Shown piece after piece: positions 1 to 6,660 of a stretch of 7,729 bases of DNA. This DNA comes from an uncultured Clostridia bacterium (lineage in GTDB: Bacteria > Bacillota > Clostridia > Christensenellales > Borkfalkiaceae), in NCBI GenBank assembly GCA_934247855.1, contig CAKQKA010000073.1:1-7729 (forward strand), read 5' to 3'. A program made the position numbers and the translations under genes. The notes beneath the pieces were generated by a model, which did no database searches, was not told where the DNA came from, and saw nothing but the letters and a program-made list of their open reading frames with translations. The stretch's first letter is position 1, and every line of letters starts with the position of its first letter.

Positions 1-1418
1 CCGTTTCGTTTGACCTGAGCGAGTATAAAAACGGTAGTATGTTTCCTCCGGCTATTTCGCTGAAAAATGTAAAAGTATCCGTTTCGAGTTATTTCAAACA
101 ACTTGTGGGCGATAAAGATTTCGTGCTCAGTCAGTACGACCTTGTTGCGGGCAAGTACCCCGAAAACAAGGACGAACTTGTTTTGGTGCTCGATAAAAAC
201 AATCGTATTTCGGACGCAATGCTTACGGCGTTTTTAATGGATGTAAACGCTACAAGAAAGGACGAAAACGGCAAATATCTCGTAGATTCCTACGAATACG
301 AAGATTTTTTAGGCAAGTACGACGAATACGGCAAGTGGCAGGAAAGTAAATACGGCGTTTTCACCCTTGCACTGAACGACGGGCTTTATGGTACGGAAGT
401 AAAAAATCTCGACAGCGATCATTATCAAAAGAGAGAAATAAGTTACGAAGAGCAACTTAGAGATGAGGGGAAATTTAATTCTCAATTAGGCGCGATTAAA
501 TCGTTCATTTCGTCGCTCGGGGTAACCGTTCCCGATTGTTATGCGGGCGGCACAGGCACCGGCAAAACGTTAGAACTAAAAATCGTCGGTATCCTGCGCC
601 TTAACGAAAATACAACCACGGGTTCTATGAGCGCGTACCCAATTGGGTATACGTCGGCGTTGACCGAGTACATCAACGAGCAAAACGCAAATTCGACAGT
701 GGTTAAAGCGCAACTTAGCGAAATTGAAAAGATGCGCGGCGCAGAAAAGCAAGGGCGCAAAGTAACGGTCGCCCCGACTGCGAAAAAGGCATATATAGAC
801 AGCGAGCCTGCCGCGCTCAATCAGCTGAAAGCACTCGGGTATGCCGAATTGCCCACGAAAATAGAATTTTATGCGACCGATTTTGAAAGCAAGCTCAAGC
901 TTAAACAGTATCTTGCGGAATATAATAACCTCAACGGAGTAACGGCGGAGAACCGAATCAACGTGACAGATATCACAAGCACGATTTTTTCCGTGCTTAA
1001 AACGTTTATAGATACGATAACGGGCATTCTGCTTGCGCTTACGGCAATCTCGCTTCTGGTCGCGGCAATAATGATAGCGGTCATAACGTACGTTTCGGTA
1101 ATCGAACGCACGCGGGAAATCGGCGTTTTGCGCTCTATCGGCGCAAGAAAGTTTGACGTTACTTTGGTTTTCAATGCCGAAACTATAATAATAGGTCTGT
1201 TTTCGGGATTAATCGGCGTGTTTGTCGCGGCTGTTTTACAATTTCCGCTCAATGCGATTTTGTATAGCTTTACGGGGATAAGTTCTCTTGCCGTATTGTC
1301 GCCGTTGCATGCGTTGATTCTGGTGTGCGTCAGCATACTCGTAACGCTGATTGCGGGTATGATCCCTGCGGTTATGGCTGCACGCCGCGATCCCGTTAAA
1401 GCACTCAGATCGGAATAA
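1..1418 (+). CDS. ABC transporter permease, FtsX/MacB-like, C-terminal part (5' end outside window)
   Basis: The frame is open from base 3 without a stop, so the ATG at 39 is probably internal and the gene starts upstream. Counting from that ATG, residues 1-315 are a hydrophilic domain expected to lie outside the membrane. Three hydrophobic segments follow at about 318-352, 380-402 and 421-446. The stretch VIERTREIGVLRSIGAR (about 354-370) and the tail PAVMAARRDPVKALRSE are hallmark FtsX-domain sequences: the first is the cytoplasmic coupling region after the second-to-last transmembrane group, the second the usual C terminus. Relatives export peptides, lipids or antibiotics, or act mechanically on the cell envelope. 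The substrate cannot be read from this fragment. In Clostridia such permeases are often fused to, or adjacent to, their ATPase, which would lie to the left. The 123-base gap to ecfA1 shows no clear terminator, so read-through is possible. The FtsX assignment is firm; the role is unknown. Confidence 0.9.
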   Translation, partial: VSFDLSEYKNGSMFPPAISLKNVKVSVSSYFKQLVGDKDFVLSQYDLVAGKYPENKDELVLVLDKNNRISDAMLTAFLMDVNATRKDENGKYLVDSYEYEDFLGKYDEYGKWQESKYGVFTLALNDGLYGTEVKNLDSDHYQKREISYEEQLRDEGKFNSQLGAIKSFISSLGVTVPDCYAGGTGTGKTLELKIVGILRLNENTTTGSMSAYPIGYTSALTEYINEQNANSTVVKAQLSEIEKMRGAEKQGRKVTVAPTAKKAYIDSEPAALNQLKALGYAELPTKIEFYATDFESKLKLKQYLAEYNNLNGVTAENRINVTDITSTIFSVLKTFIDTITGILLALTAISLLVAAIMIAVITYVSVIERTREIGVLRSIGARKFDVTLVFNAETIIIGLFSGLIGVFVAAVLQFPLNAILYSFTGISSLAVLSPLHALILVCVSILVTLIAGMIPAVMAARRDPVKALRSE

Positions 1419-1541
1419 TTTATAAAAGTAAACGCTTTGCAAGAGCATACGCGAGGCAAGGCACGCCGTGGACTATTATATCGAAGAGTAAGATTGTGAT
1501 TGTCGGCATGTTTTGGCGACAGCAGAAAATACGGAGTAAAA

Positions 1542-2372
1542 ATGCAAGCGATTAAATTCGACAACGTGAGTTTTTCATACAACGACGGAGCAAAAGTTGT
1601 GGACGGACTCTCCCTTGAGGTTGAAAAGGGGGAGTTTGTTGCCGTTGTAGGAAGAAACGGAAGCGGCAAGAGTACAGCCGCTAAACTTATAAACGGACTG
1701 CTTACGCCCGACGAAGGCAAAGTGTACGTAAACGGAATCGATACGTCCGCCACAAACGATATTTTTGCCGTGCGCTCCACCGTCGGCATGGTCTTTCAGA
1801 ACCCCGACAACCAGATGGTTGCGACCATCGTTGAGGACGACGTGGCGTTCGGCCCTGAAAATCTCGGCGTCGAGCGCGAGGAAATCGGCAGGCGCATAGA
1901 CTTTGCGCTGGGCGTTACCGGTGTAGAAAAATTCAGAGATAAACCGTCCGCTGAACTCTCGGGCGGGCAAAAACAGCGCGTGGCGATAGCCGGCGTGCTT
2001 GCGGTCAAACCGCAAATTCTTATTCTCGACGAGGCTACCTCCATGCTCGATCCGCTCGGGCGCAAAGAGGTCAACGAGGTTATAAGAAAACTCAATCAAG
2101 ACGGCATGACGGTCGTGACGGTTACGCACTACATGGAAGAGGCGGTCGATGCCGACAGGGTAATTGTGTTCGACGGCGGCAAAGTGGCTTTTTCGGGTAC
2201 GCCGAAAGAAGTGTTTTCAAGGGAAAAAGACCTTGAGGCTTGCGGACTGTGCCTGCCGCGCGCGACCTATATTTTTAACAGGCTGAAAGAGCGCGGCGTA
2301 ATTAGCGGCGACGTAGTTTTAACGGGCGAAGAACTTGAGGTGAGATTATGCGAATCGTATCGGAAGGGTTGA
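1542..2372 (+). CDS. ecfA1: Energy-coupling factor transporter ATP-binding protein EcfA1
   Basis: This is one of the two ATPases of a group II ECF transporter, which imports vitamins or metal ions using a shared EcfA1-EcfA2-EcfT module. The 276-residue protein has every ABC motif: Walker A GRNGSGKST (37-45), Q-loop glutamine 86 in MVFQNPDNQ, signature LSGGQ (139-143), Walker B ILILDEATS with catalytic Glu164, and H-loop His196. The pairing of MVFQNPDNQMVATIVEDDVAFG-type and LDEATSMLDP sequences is typical of EcfA1 rather than EcfA2. The ATG at 1542 was chosen because GGAG (1533-1536) sits five bases upstream and the protein then begins MQAIKFDNVSFSY, as in the family. A TTG at 1500 in the same frame would add 14 unrelated residues. 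The last 25 bases overlap ecfA2, which suggests translational coupling. Confidence 0.96.
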   Translation: MQAIKFDNVSFSYNDGAKVVDGLSLEVEKGEFVAVVGRNGSGKSTAAKLINGLLTPDEGKVYVNGIDTSATNDIFAVRSTVGMVFQNPDNQMVATIVEDDVAFGPENLGVEREEIGRRIDFALGVTGVEKFRDKPSAELSGGQKQRVAIAGVLAVKPQILILDEATSMLDPLGRKEVNEVIRKLNQDGMTVVTVTHYMEEAVDADRVIVFDGGKVAFSGTPKEVFSREKDLEACGLCLPRATYIFNRLKERGVISGDVVLTGEELEVRLCESYRKG

Positions 2373-3208
2373 GTTTTTCTTACGATCCCAAGTCTAAACA
2401 CAAAATTTACGCGCTCGACTGCTTGAATCTTACCATAGAAGAGGGCGAGTTTTTCGGCATAATAGGGCAAACGGGCAGCGGAAAATCCACTTTTATTCAG
2501 CACTTAAACGCGCTTATTCCCCTGCAGGAAGGCAAACTTTTCGTTGGCGATTTCGATCTTTCGCCCAAGCAAAAGGGGTATAAAAAACAACTCGGCAAGT
2601 TAAGAAGTCGTGTGGGTATGGTCTTTCAGTACCCCGAATATCAGCTTTTTGCCGAAAGCGTGTTCAAAGACGTGGCGTTCGGCGTGAATAATTTTTCCCC
2701 CGATCTCTCGGCAGAACAGGTGGAAGAAAAGGTCAAAAACGCAATCACTGCCGTAGGACTTGACTATGCCGACGTAAAAAATCGTTCGCCGTTCGATTTA
2801 TCGGGCGGGCAAAAACGCCGAGTGGCAATTGCAGGCGTGCTTGCAACCGAACCCGACGTGCTTGTGCTCGATGAACCCGTTGCGGGGCTCGATCCGCTCG
2901 GCAAACGCACGCTTATGGCACTTTTGCACTCGATCGCGCGCCCCGACAGGACGATAATAATCGTTTCGCACGATATGGACGAGGTGTGCGAAAACTGCAC
3001 AAAAATTGCCGTTTTCGAGGACGGTAAAATTAAAACCAGCGGAAAACCCGAAGAGGTTTTCTCGTCCTCCGCTCCGCTTTTCCGCCTTGAACTGCCGCTT
3101 GCCGCAAGAATTAAAAACGCCCTTGCAGAGGTTGGTTGCAAACTTGATTGCAAACTCGATACTGAAGATTTAATCGACGAAATCGAAAGAGAATTCAAAG
3201 GTCGTTAA
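2348..3208 (+). CDS. ecfA2: Energy-coupling factor transporter ATP-binding protein EcfA2
   Basis: This is the second ATPase of the ECF module, expected to heterodimerise with EcfA1 under EcfT at the inner face of the membrane. The 286-residue protein shows Walker A GQTGSGKST (40-48), Q-loop Gln94 in MVFQYPEYQLF, signature LSGGQ (151-155), Walker B VLVLDEP with Glu176, and H-loop His208 in VSHDMDEV. QYPEYQLF and LDEPVAGLDP are EcfA2-type sequences, which separates it from its neighbour. The start is well supported by GAGGTGA at 2337-2343, four bases before the ATG and inside the end of ecfA1. The C-terminal tail (about 245-286) is the usual EcfA extension. The repeated-looking CKLDCKLD (264-271) is a small local duplication. 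A 75-base spacer containing a hairpin follows before ecfT. Confidence 0.96.
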   Translation: MRIVSEGLSFSYDPKSKHKIYALDCLNLTIEEGEFFGIIGQTGSGKSTFIQHLNALIPLQEGKLFVGDFDLSPKQKGYKKQLGKLRSRVGMVFQYPEYQLFAESVFKDVAFGVNNFSPDLSAEQVEEKVKNAITAVGLDYADVKNRSPFDLSGGQKRRVAIAGVLATEPDVLVLDEPVAGLDPLGKRTLMALLHSIARPDRTIIIVSHDMDEVCENCTKIAVFEDGKIKTSGKPEEVFSSSAPLFRLELPLAARIKNALAEVGCKLDCKLDTEDLIDEIEREFKGR

Positions 3209-3246
3209 AGGTCGAATTTAATGTCGAAAGTGTTGATAATCGACCT
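3209..3246 (+). other. Inverted repeat (possible mRNA hairpin) between ecfA2 and ecfT
   Basis: AGGTCGA (3209-3215) and TCGACCT (3240-3246) are perfect 7-base inverted arms separated by 24 bases. They start immediately after the ecfA2 stop codon. No T-run follows, so it does not look like an intrinsic terminator. It could protect the upstream message from decay or adjust ecfT expression. The right arm is part of the dispersed short repeat seen elsewhere in the window, so the pairing may also be a by-product of that repeat. Confidence 0.45.
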
Positions 3247-3263
3247 ATAGCCATATATTTTAC
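3235..3263 (-). repeat. Dispersed short repeat, copy 1 (diverged, inverted)
   Basis: GATAATCGACCTATAG (3235-3250) is the exact reverse complement of the core of the 29-base repeat found at 4865-4893 and 5230-5258. Beyond the core, similarity continues weakly to ATTTTAC near 3263. It lies in the ecfA2-ecfT spacer, in the opposite orientation to the other two copies. Confidence 0.7.
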
Positions 3264-3283
3264 TGATTTAAACATTAAAAAAG

Positions 3284-4105
3284 ATGCTAAAAGACTTATC
3301 TTTCGGGCAGTATTATAAAACGAAATCTTTTGTACAGTCAATGGATTCTCGTGTGAAACTGCTCTTGTTAATTGCATATCTCGTGGCGGTGTTTCTCGTA
3401 AAGAATTTTTACGGGTTTATTGCCGTGGGCGTGTTTCTGGCGGTAACCGTAATCGTGTCACGCGTGCCTGTCGTAAAAATACTAAAAAGCCTTAAGGGCA
3501 TAATGTTTCTTATTTTATTCACGGTGCTTCTGAATATTTTGTTTTTCGGCTCGGCGGAGGGCACGGAGGTGTGGAGGATAGGCAAACTCGTCATAACCGA
3601 CCGCGCGCTGTACTACTCGGCATTTATGGCGTTAAGGCTTATTTTGCTTGTTTTCGGCAGTTCCGTTCTTACGCTCACGACCACGCCCGTGGAACTCACA
3701 GACGGCATCGAAAGCCTGCTTTTTCCGCTTAAACTCGTTAAATTCCCCGTGCACGAACTTGCGCTCATTATGAGTATCGCATTGCGGTTCATTCCGACCA
3801 TTGCGGAGGAAACCGAGCGCGTTATCAATGCTCAAAAAGCGCGCGGCGGCAATTTCGATACTGGCGGACCGATAGCCAAAGTCAAAGCGATGATTCCCGT
3901 GCTGATTCCGCTGCTCGTCGGCTCGTTCAGGCGTGCGGAAGAACTCGGCGACGCTATGGACGCAAGGTGTTATAACGGCAGTAAAAACAGAACTCGTTAT
4001 AAAAAAATGAAACTTTCCTTCCGCGATCCGATCGCCGTCGTATTTTTGGGGCTTACGTTCGCCGCGGTGCTTATTTTAAACGCAAAATTAGGTTCGATAT
4101 TATGA
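3284..4105 (+). CDS. ecfT: Energy-coupling factor transporter transmembrane protein EcfT
   Basis: EcfT is the membrane scaffold that couples ATP hydrolysis by EcfA1/A2 to the toppling of a substrate-binding S component. The 273-residue protein starts MLKDLSFGQYY and continues to MDSRVKLLL, a typical EcfT N terminus, which fixes the ATG at 3284 despite a weak ribosome binding site (only AAAAAG just upstream). Hydrophobic stretches fall at about 25-57 (two segments), 73-90, 107-131, 157-175, 203-213 and 248-267. The two cytoplasmic coupling motifs are visible as ARG (186-188) and ARC (227-229); the second usually reads ARG, so Cys229 is a mild deviation. The stop overlaps the truA start as ATGA. 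No S component is encoded nearby, so substrate specificity cannot be inferred. Confidence 0.95.
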   Translation: MLKDLSFGQYYKTKSFVQSMDSRVKLLLLIAYLVAVFLVKNFYGFIAVGVFLAVTVIVSRVPVVKILKSLKGIMFLILFTVLLNILFFGSAEGTEVWRIGKLVITDRALYYSAFMALRLILLVFGSSVLTLTTTPVELTDGIESLLFPLKLVKFPVHELALIMSIALRFIPTIAEETERVINAQKARGGNFDTGGPIAKVKAMIPVLIPLLVGSFRRAEELGDAMDARCYNGSKNRTRYKKMKLSFRDPIAVVFLGLTFAAVLILNAKLGSIL

Positions 4106-4866
4106 GGGTAGTACTGATTTTACAATATCACGGCAAGGATTTTTGCGGCTGGCAAATTCAACCGGGGCTGCGTTCGGTGCAGCAAACGGTGGAAGAAGCC
4201 GTAGAAAAACTCACCGGCAAAAGAAGTTCGGTGATCGCCAGCGGCAGAACGGACAGCGGTGTTCACGCTCTTTGTCAGGTTGCGCATTTCGATACCGATT
4301 TTACAAGTATTCCTGCCGAAAAATACAGTTTTGCATTGAATATCATACTCCCGCCCGACGTGAAAGTGCTTAAAAGTTTTATGGCTCCTCCCGATTTCCA
4401 CGCACGCTATTCGGCAAAGAAAAAAACTTACAGATACTCGTTTTACGTTGCCGATTGCACTTTGCCTTTGTATGACGACAGGGCGCTGCAGATTTATAAA
4501 ACCGACGTGGAAAAAATGCGTCGGGCGGCAAAACATATTGTCGGCGAGCACGATTTCAGGTGCTTTCTCGCCGCTGACAGCGACGTCGAATCCACCGTCC
4601 GCACGGTTTATTCCTGCGACGTCGAGGCTCACGGGCGTTTTATCGACGTAACCGTCTGCGGCAACGGTTTTTTATACAACATGGTAAGAACCATTGCGGG
4701 CACGCTGTATTTCGCGGGTATCGGCAAGTTCGAGCCCGATTACGTGAAAACCATTATCGAAAATAGAGCCAGAGAACTCGCAGGCAAAACCCTCGCCGCC
4801 AAAGGCTTGTGTCTTGTCGGAGTGGAGTATAAGGAGTTCAACGCCGCCGATTTCTTTAAAGGGTAA
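4102..4866 (+). CDS. truA: tRNA pseudouridine(38-40) synthase TruA
   Basis: TruA converts uridine to pseudouridine at positions 38, 39 or 40 in the anticodon stem of several tRNAs. The 254-residue protein has the family core: GWQIQPGLRSVQ near the N terminus, the catalytic aspartate Asp51 in ASGRTDSGVHA, the conserved tyrosine in KKTYRYSFY (Tyr110), and GNGFLYNMVRTIAGTL (187-202) lining the active site. Length and motif order are normal for bacterial TruA. Its ATG overlaps the ecfT stop (ATGA) and no strong ribosome binding site precedes it, so translation is probably coupled to ecfT. Association of truA with ecfA1-ecfA2-ecfT is the usual Firmicutes arrangement, but rplM-rpsI, which often follow, are absent here. 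Confidence 0.96.
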   Translation: MRVVLILQYHGKDFCGWQIQPGLRSVQQTVEEAVEKLTGKRSSVIASGRTDSGVHALCQVAHFDTDFTSIPAEKYSFALNIILPPDVKVLKSFMAPPDFHARYSAKKKTYRYSFYVADCTLPLYDDRALQIYKTDVEKMRRAAKHIVGEHDFRCFLAADSDVESTVRTVYSCDVEAHGRFIDVTVCGNGFLYNMVRTIAGTLYFAGIGKFEPDYVKTIIENRARELAGKTLAAKGLCLVGVEYKEFNAADFFKG

Positions 4867-4893
4867 AATCCCCGCCTATAGGTCGATTATCGC
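4865..4893 (+). repeat. Dispersed short repeat, copy 2
   Basis: A 29-base sequence ending CCTATAGGTCGATTATCGC starts at the last bases of truA. It matches 5230-5258 at 28 of 29 positions, the difference being C at 4872 against T at 5237. The centre CCTATAGG is palindromic. It contains no gene and is not followed by a T-run. Confidence 0.85.
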
Positions 4894-4907
4894 GGGTTAG
4901 TAAATAC

Positions 4908-5204
4908 GAGGCTTCCCCTTCGGGGTAATCTCCCCGCAAAACGGGGAAAATGTCGGAAATGCCATCGGCATTGAACGACAAAAGGGGCGCGCCGCGCGTA
5001 AGCGGAGCTGTCGCGTAGCGACTGAAGAGGATAAGAAAGATTTTTTTATTGACAAAATAATGTTTTAATCCTCTCTCGTCTTTTACTCGCTTCACTCGTA
5101 AAATCCACTTCGCCTGCGCGGCGGACGCGCCCTCTCTGTCAGCCTTTGGCTGACATCTCTCCCAATTCAATGGGAGAGTTTGCCCCGAAGGGGAAAGCTT
5201 TCAA
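4908..5204. mobile_element. MITE-like palindromic element, no transposase
   Basis: About 300 bases whose two ends are imperfect inverted repeats of roughly 90 bases. Each end has three hairpins in matching order. Left end: CCCC-TTC-GGGG (4915-4925), TCCCCG-CAAAA-CGGGGA (4931-4947), and TGTCG...CGACA (4951-4980) with inner AATGCC/GGCATT. Right end, read inward: CCCCGAAGGGG (5183-5193), CTCTCCCA/TGGGAGAG (5157-5178), and TGTCAGCC-TTT-GGCTGACA (5137-5155). Both continue inward into a GGGCGCG-type stretch. The middle adds GTCGC-GTA-GCGAC (5010-5022), AGAGGAT/ATCCTCT (5026-5032/5068-5074) and TTTTAC/GTAAAA (5081-5086/5098-5103). The sequence style resembles intergenic repeats common in gut Clostridia. 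There is no credible protein, so it would need enzymes supplied from elsewhere. Exact ends and target duplication are uncertain. Confidence 0.7.
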
Positions 5205-5229
5205 CTCAAATTTTATTTCGTTTTTTTGC

Positions 5230-5258
5230 AAAATCCTCGCCTATAGGTCGATTATCGC
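5230..5258 (+). repeat. Dispersed short repeat, copy 3
   Basis: This matches the copy at 4865-4893 at 28 of 29 positions and has the same orientation. The two copies bracket the MITE-like element but are not directly at its ends: 14 and about 25 bases intervene. They are also far longer than a normal target-site duplication. A small independent repeat is therefore more likely than a transposition footprint. Confidence 0.85.
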
Positions 5259-5295
5259 ACTAAAACATAAAAATAAAGCATAATAACAAAAACGC

Positions 5296-5331
5296 AAAAG
5301 CGGAGGCAAAAATAAATTTGCCTCCGCTTTT
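5296..5331 (-). terminator. Strong intrinsic terminator, probably for the oxoamine synthase gene
   Basis: AAAAGCGGAGGCAAA (5296-5310) pairs perfectly over 15 bases with TTTGCCTCCGCTTTT (5317-5331) around a 6-base loop. Read on the minus strand, the stem ends in TTTT followed by GCGTTTTTG, a good U-rich tail. It lies 87 bases beyond the stop codon at 5418. The plus-strand reading also ends in TTTT, so it may also stop transcripts coming from truA. Confidence 0.85.
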
Positions 5332-5417
5332 AAAATTATATGCATTTTTAGGTAATGATATACTTTTTAAGGCATGATCGCTTTCTTAAAATGATACTCA
5401 ATGAACATTTACAACAA

Positions 5418-6605
5418 TCAAACGATAAGATTGAATTCTTTAAAGACCTCGGCGATTTTGGCGGCGGCGTATTCCATTTGTGCTTCGGTGTGCGTTGCCG
5501 TGTAGCTTGTGCGTAGCATGCTCTGACCTTCGGGAACGGCGGGCGATACGACGGGGTTGACGTACACGCCGCGTTTTTGCAGTTCTACGCATATTTTAAA
5601 AGTGGTAAGGTCGTCGTAAGTATAAATAGGGATAATCGGCGTTTCGGCGTCGATTATTTTAATGCCGTAGCCCTTTAAAAGCGAACGCATATATGCGCTT
5701 ATTTCGCGCAAAGCTTTAACGCGTTCGGGTTCATTCTTCAAAATTTTAAGCGACGCGCGGGCACATTCGACCGAGGCGGGCGTTATGCTTGCGCTGAAAA
5801 TGAACGGGCGGGAGGCATGGCGGACGAACTCGCAAACCGCTTTTGATGAAGCCATATAACCGCCGAGACTTGCAAGCGATTTCGAGAATGTGCCCATATA
5901 GATATCGACCTCGTTTTCCAGCCCGAAATGCTCGGCAGTGCCTCGTCCGTGCTCGCCGAGAACTCCAAGTCCGTGCGCATCGTCAACCATAACGCGTGCG
6001 CCGTATTTTTTGGCAAGTCTTACGATTTCGGGCAGGTTGCAAATCTCGCCGCTCATAGAGAATACGCCGTCGGTAACAATCAGCACGCCCGAATTGCTCA
6101 TGTCAATCGAGGCGAGTTGCCGTTCGAGATCGGTCATATCGCTGTGCTTGTATCTCAGCATTTTTGCGTAACTCAGCCTGCAACCGTCGTATATGCTTGC
6201 GTGGTTCTCCCTGTCGCACAAAATATAGTCGTTTCTTCCGCAAATTGCGCTTATAATCGCAAGGTTGGACTGAAAACCCGTGCCGAACGTAACCACGGCT
6301 TCTTTCTTCAAAAACTCGGCGAGTTCTTCCTCGAGCTTAACGTGAATATCTAAAGTTCCGTTCAAAAATCTCGAACCGGAGCAACCGCTGCCGTATTTTT
6401 TCAGTGCGGCGATGCCCGCGTCAATCACTTGCCGATTGCCCGTCAAACCAAGGTAATTGTTCGAGCCGATCATAACGGTTTTCACTCCGCTTAAAACAAC
6501 TTCGGTGTCCTGTCCGGTCGTCAGCACGGAAAAGTACGGGTAAAATCCGCTTTCTTTGGCTTGTTTTACTTTGTCGTTGTTATAGCATTTATCGAATAAA
6601 TCCAT
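5418..6605 (-). CDS. Alpha-oxoamine synthase, serine palmitoyltransferase-like (PLP-dependent)
   Basis: A fold-type I PLP enzyme of the alpha-oxoamine synthase family, which joins an amino acid to an acyl thioester with loss of CO2. At 395 residues it has the whole catalytic set: cofactor-stacking His135 (NHAS), Asp208 and His211 in VDDAHGLGVLG, the PLP-binding Lys242 in GTFSKSLASLGGY, and substrate-carboxylate Arg366 in LRTSYTATHT. FYPYF (21-25), GSNNYLGLT, SRFLNGTLDIH and TFSKSLASLGG resemble the serine palmitoyltransferase group of Bacteroidetes more than BioF (TFGK) or Kbl. 3-ketosphinganine synthesis is thus plausible, but this comparison is from memory. BioF or Kbl activity remains possible, although no biotin or tdh genes adjoin. 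The ATG at 6605 is preferred to one at 6665: AGGAG (6610-6614) lies four bases upstream, and the promoter at 6672-6701 would initiate near 6665, leaving that earlier ATG at the transcript edge. Confidence 0.9.
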   Translation of the reverse strand: MDLFDKCYNNDKVKQAKESGFYPYFSVLTTGQDTEVVLSGVKTVMIGSNNYLGLTGNRQVIDAGIAALKKYGSGCSGSRFLNGTLDIHVKLEEELAEFLKKEAVVTFGTGFQSNLAIISAICGRNDYILCDRENHASIYDGCRLSYAKMLRYKHSDMTDLERQLASIDMSNSGVLIVTDGVFSMSGEICNLPEIVRLAKKYGARVMVDDAHGLGVLGEHGRGTAEHFGLENEVDIYMGTFSKSLASLGGYMASSKAVCEFVRHASRPFIFSASITPASVECARASLKILKNEPERVKALREISAYMRSLLKGYGIKIIDAETPIIPIYTYDDLTTFKICVELQKRGVYVNPVVSPAVPEGQSMLRTSYTATHTEAQMEYAAAKIAEVFKEFNLIV

Positions 6606-6660
6606 ATTTCTCCTGTTGAAGTAGCATTTTTTGCGACCTTTTGCCGTTTTTTTGTCGCTT

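Noticed and set aside
543..569. Walker A-like GGTGTGKT in the permease fragment
   Set aside because: It lies in the hydrophilic domain expected to face outside the membrane, with no Walker B or ABC signature nearby, so it is a chance match rather than an ATPase site.
869..1789. Long minus-strand frame (306 codons) opposite the permease and ecfA1
   Set aside because: It is antisense to two well-supported genes and crosses their boundary. The serine/threonine/isoleucine-rich translation looks like a shadow of the coding strand.
4871..4896. CCCGC...GCGGG as a terminator after truA
   Set aside because: The stem is only 5 bases with a 16-base loop and no T-run follows; the sequence is better explained by the dispersed repeat.
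5049..5079. TTGACA at 5049-5054 inside the MITE-like element as a promoter
   Set aside because: No acceptable -10 sequence lies 16-19 bases downstream and no gene follows on that strand.
4856..5170. Minus-strand open frame of 104 codons covering the repeat region
   Set aside because: It lies almost wholly within the MITE-like element and its hairpins, starts and ends without gene signals, and has no recognisable domain. Such frames arise by chance in GC-rich repeats.
4865..5258. CRISPR array suggested by 29-base direct repeats
   Set aside because: Only two copies, 365 bases apart, with a structured element between them and no cas genes. The spacing is incompatible with a CRISPR array.
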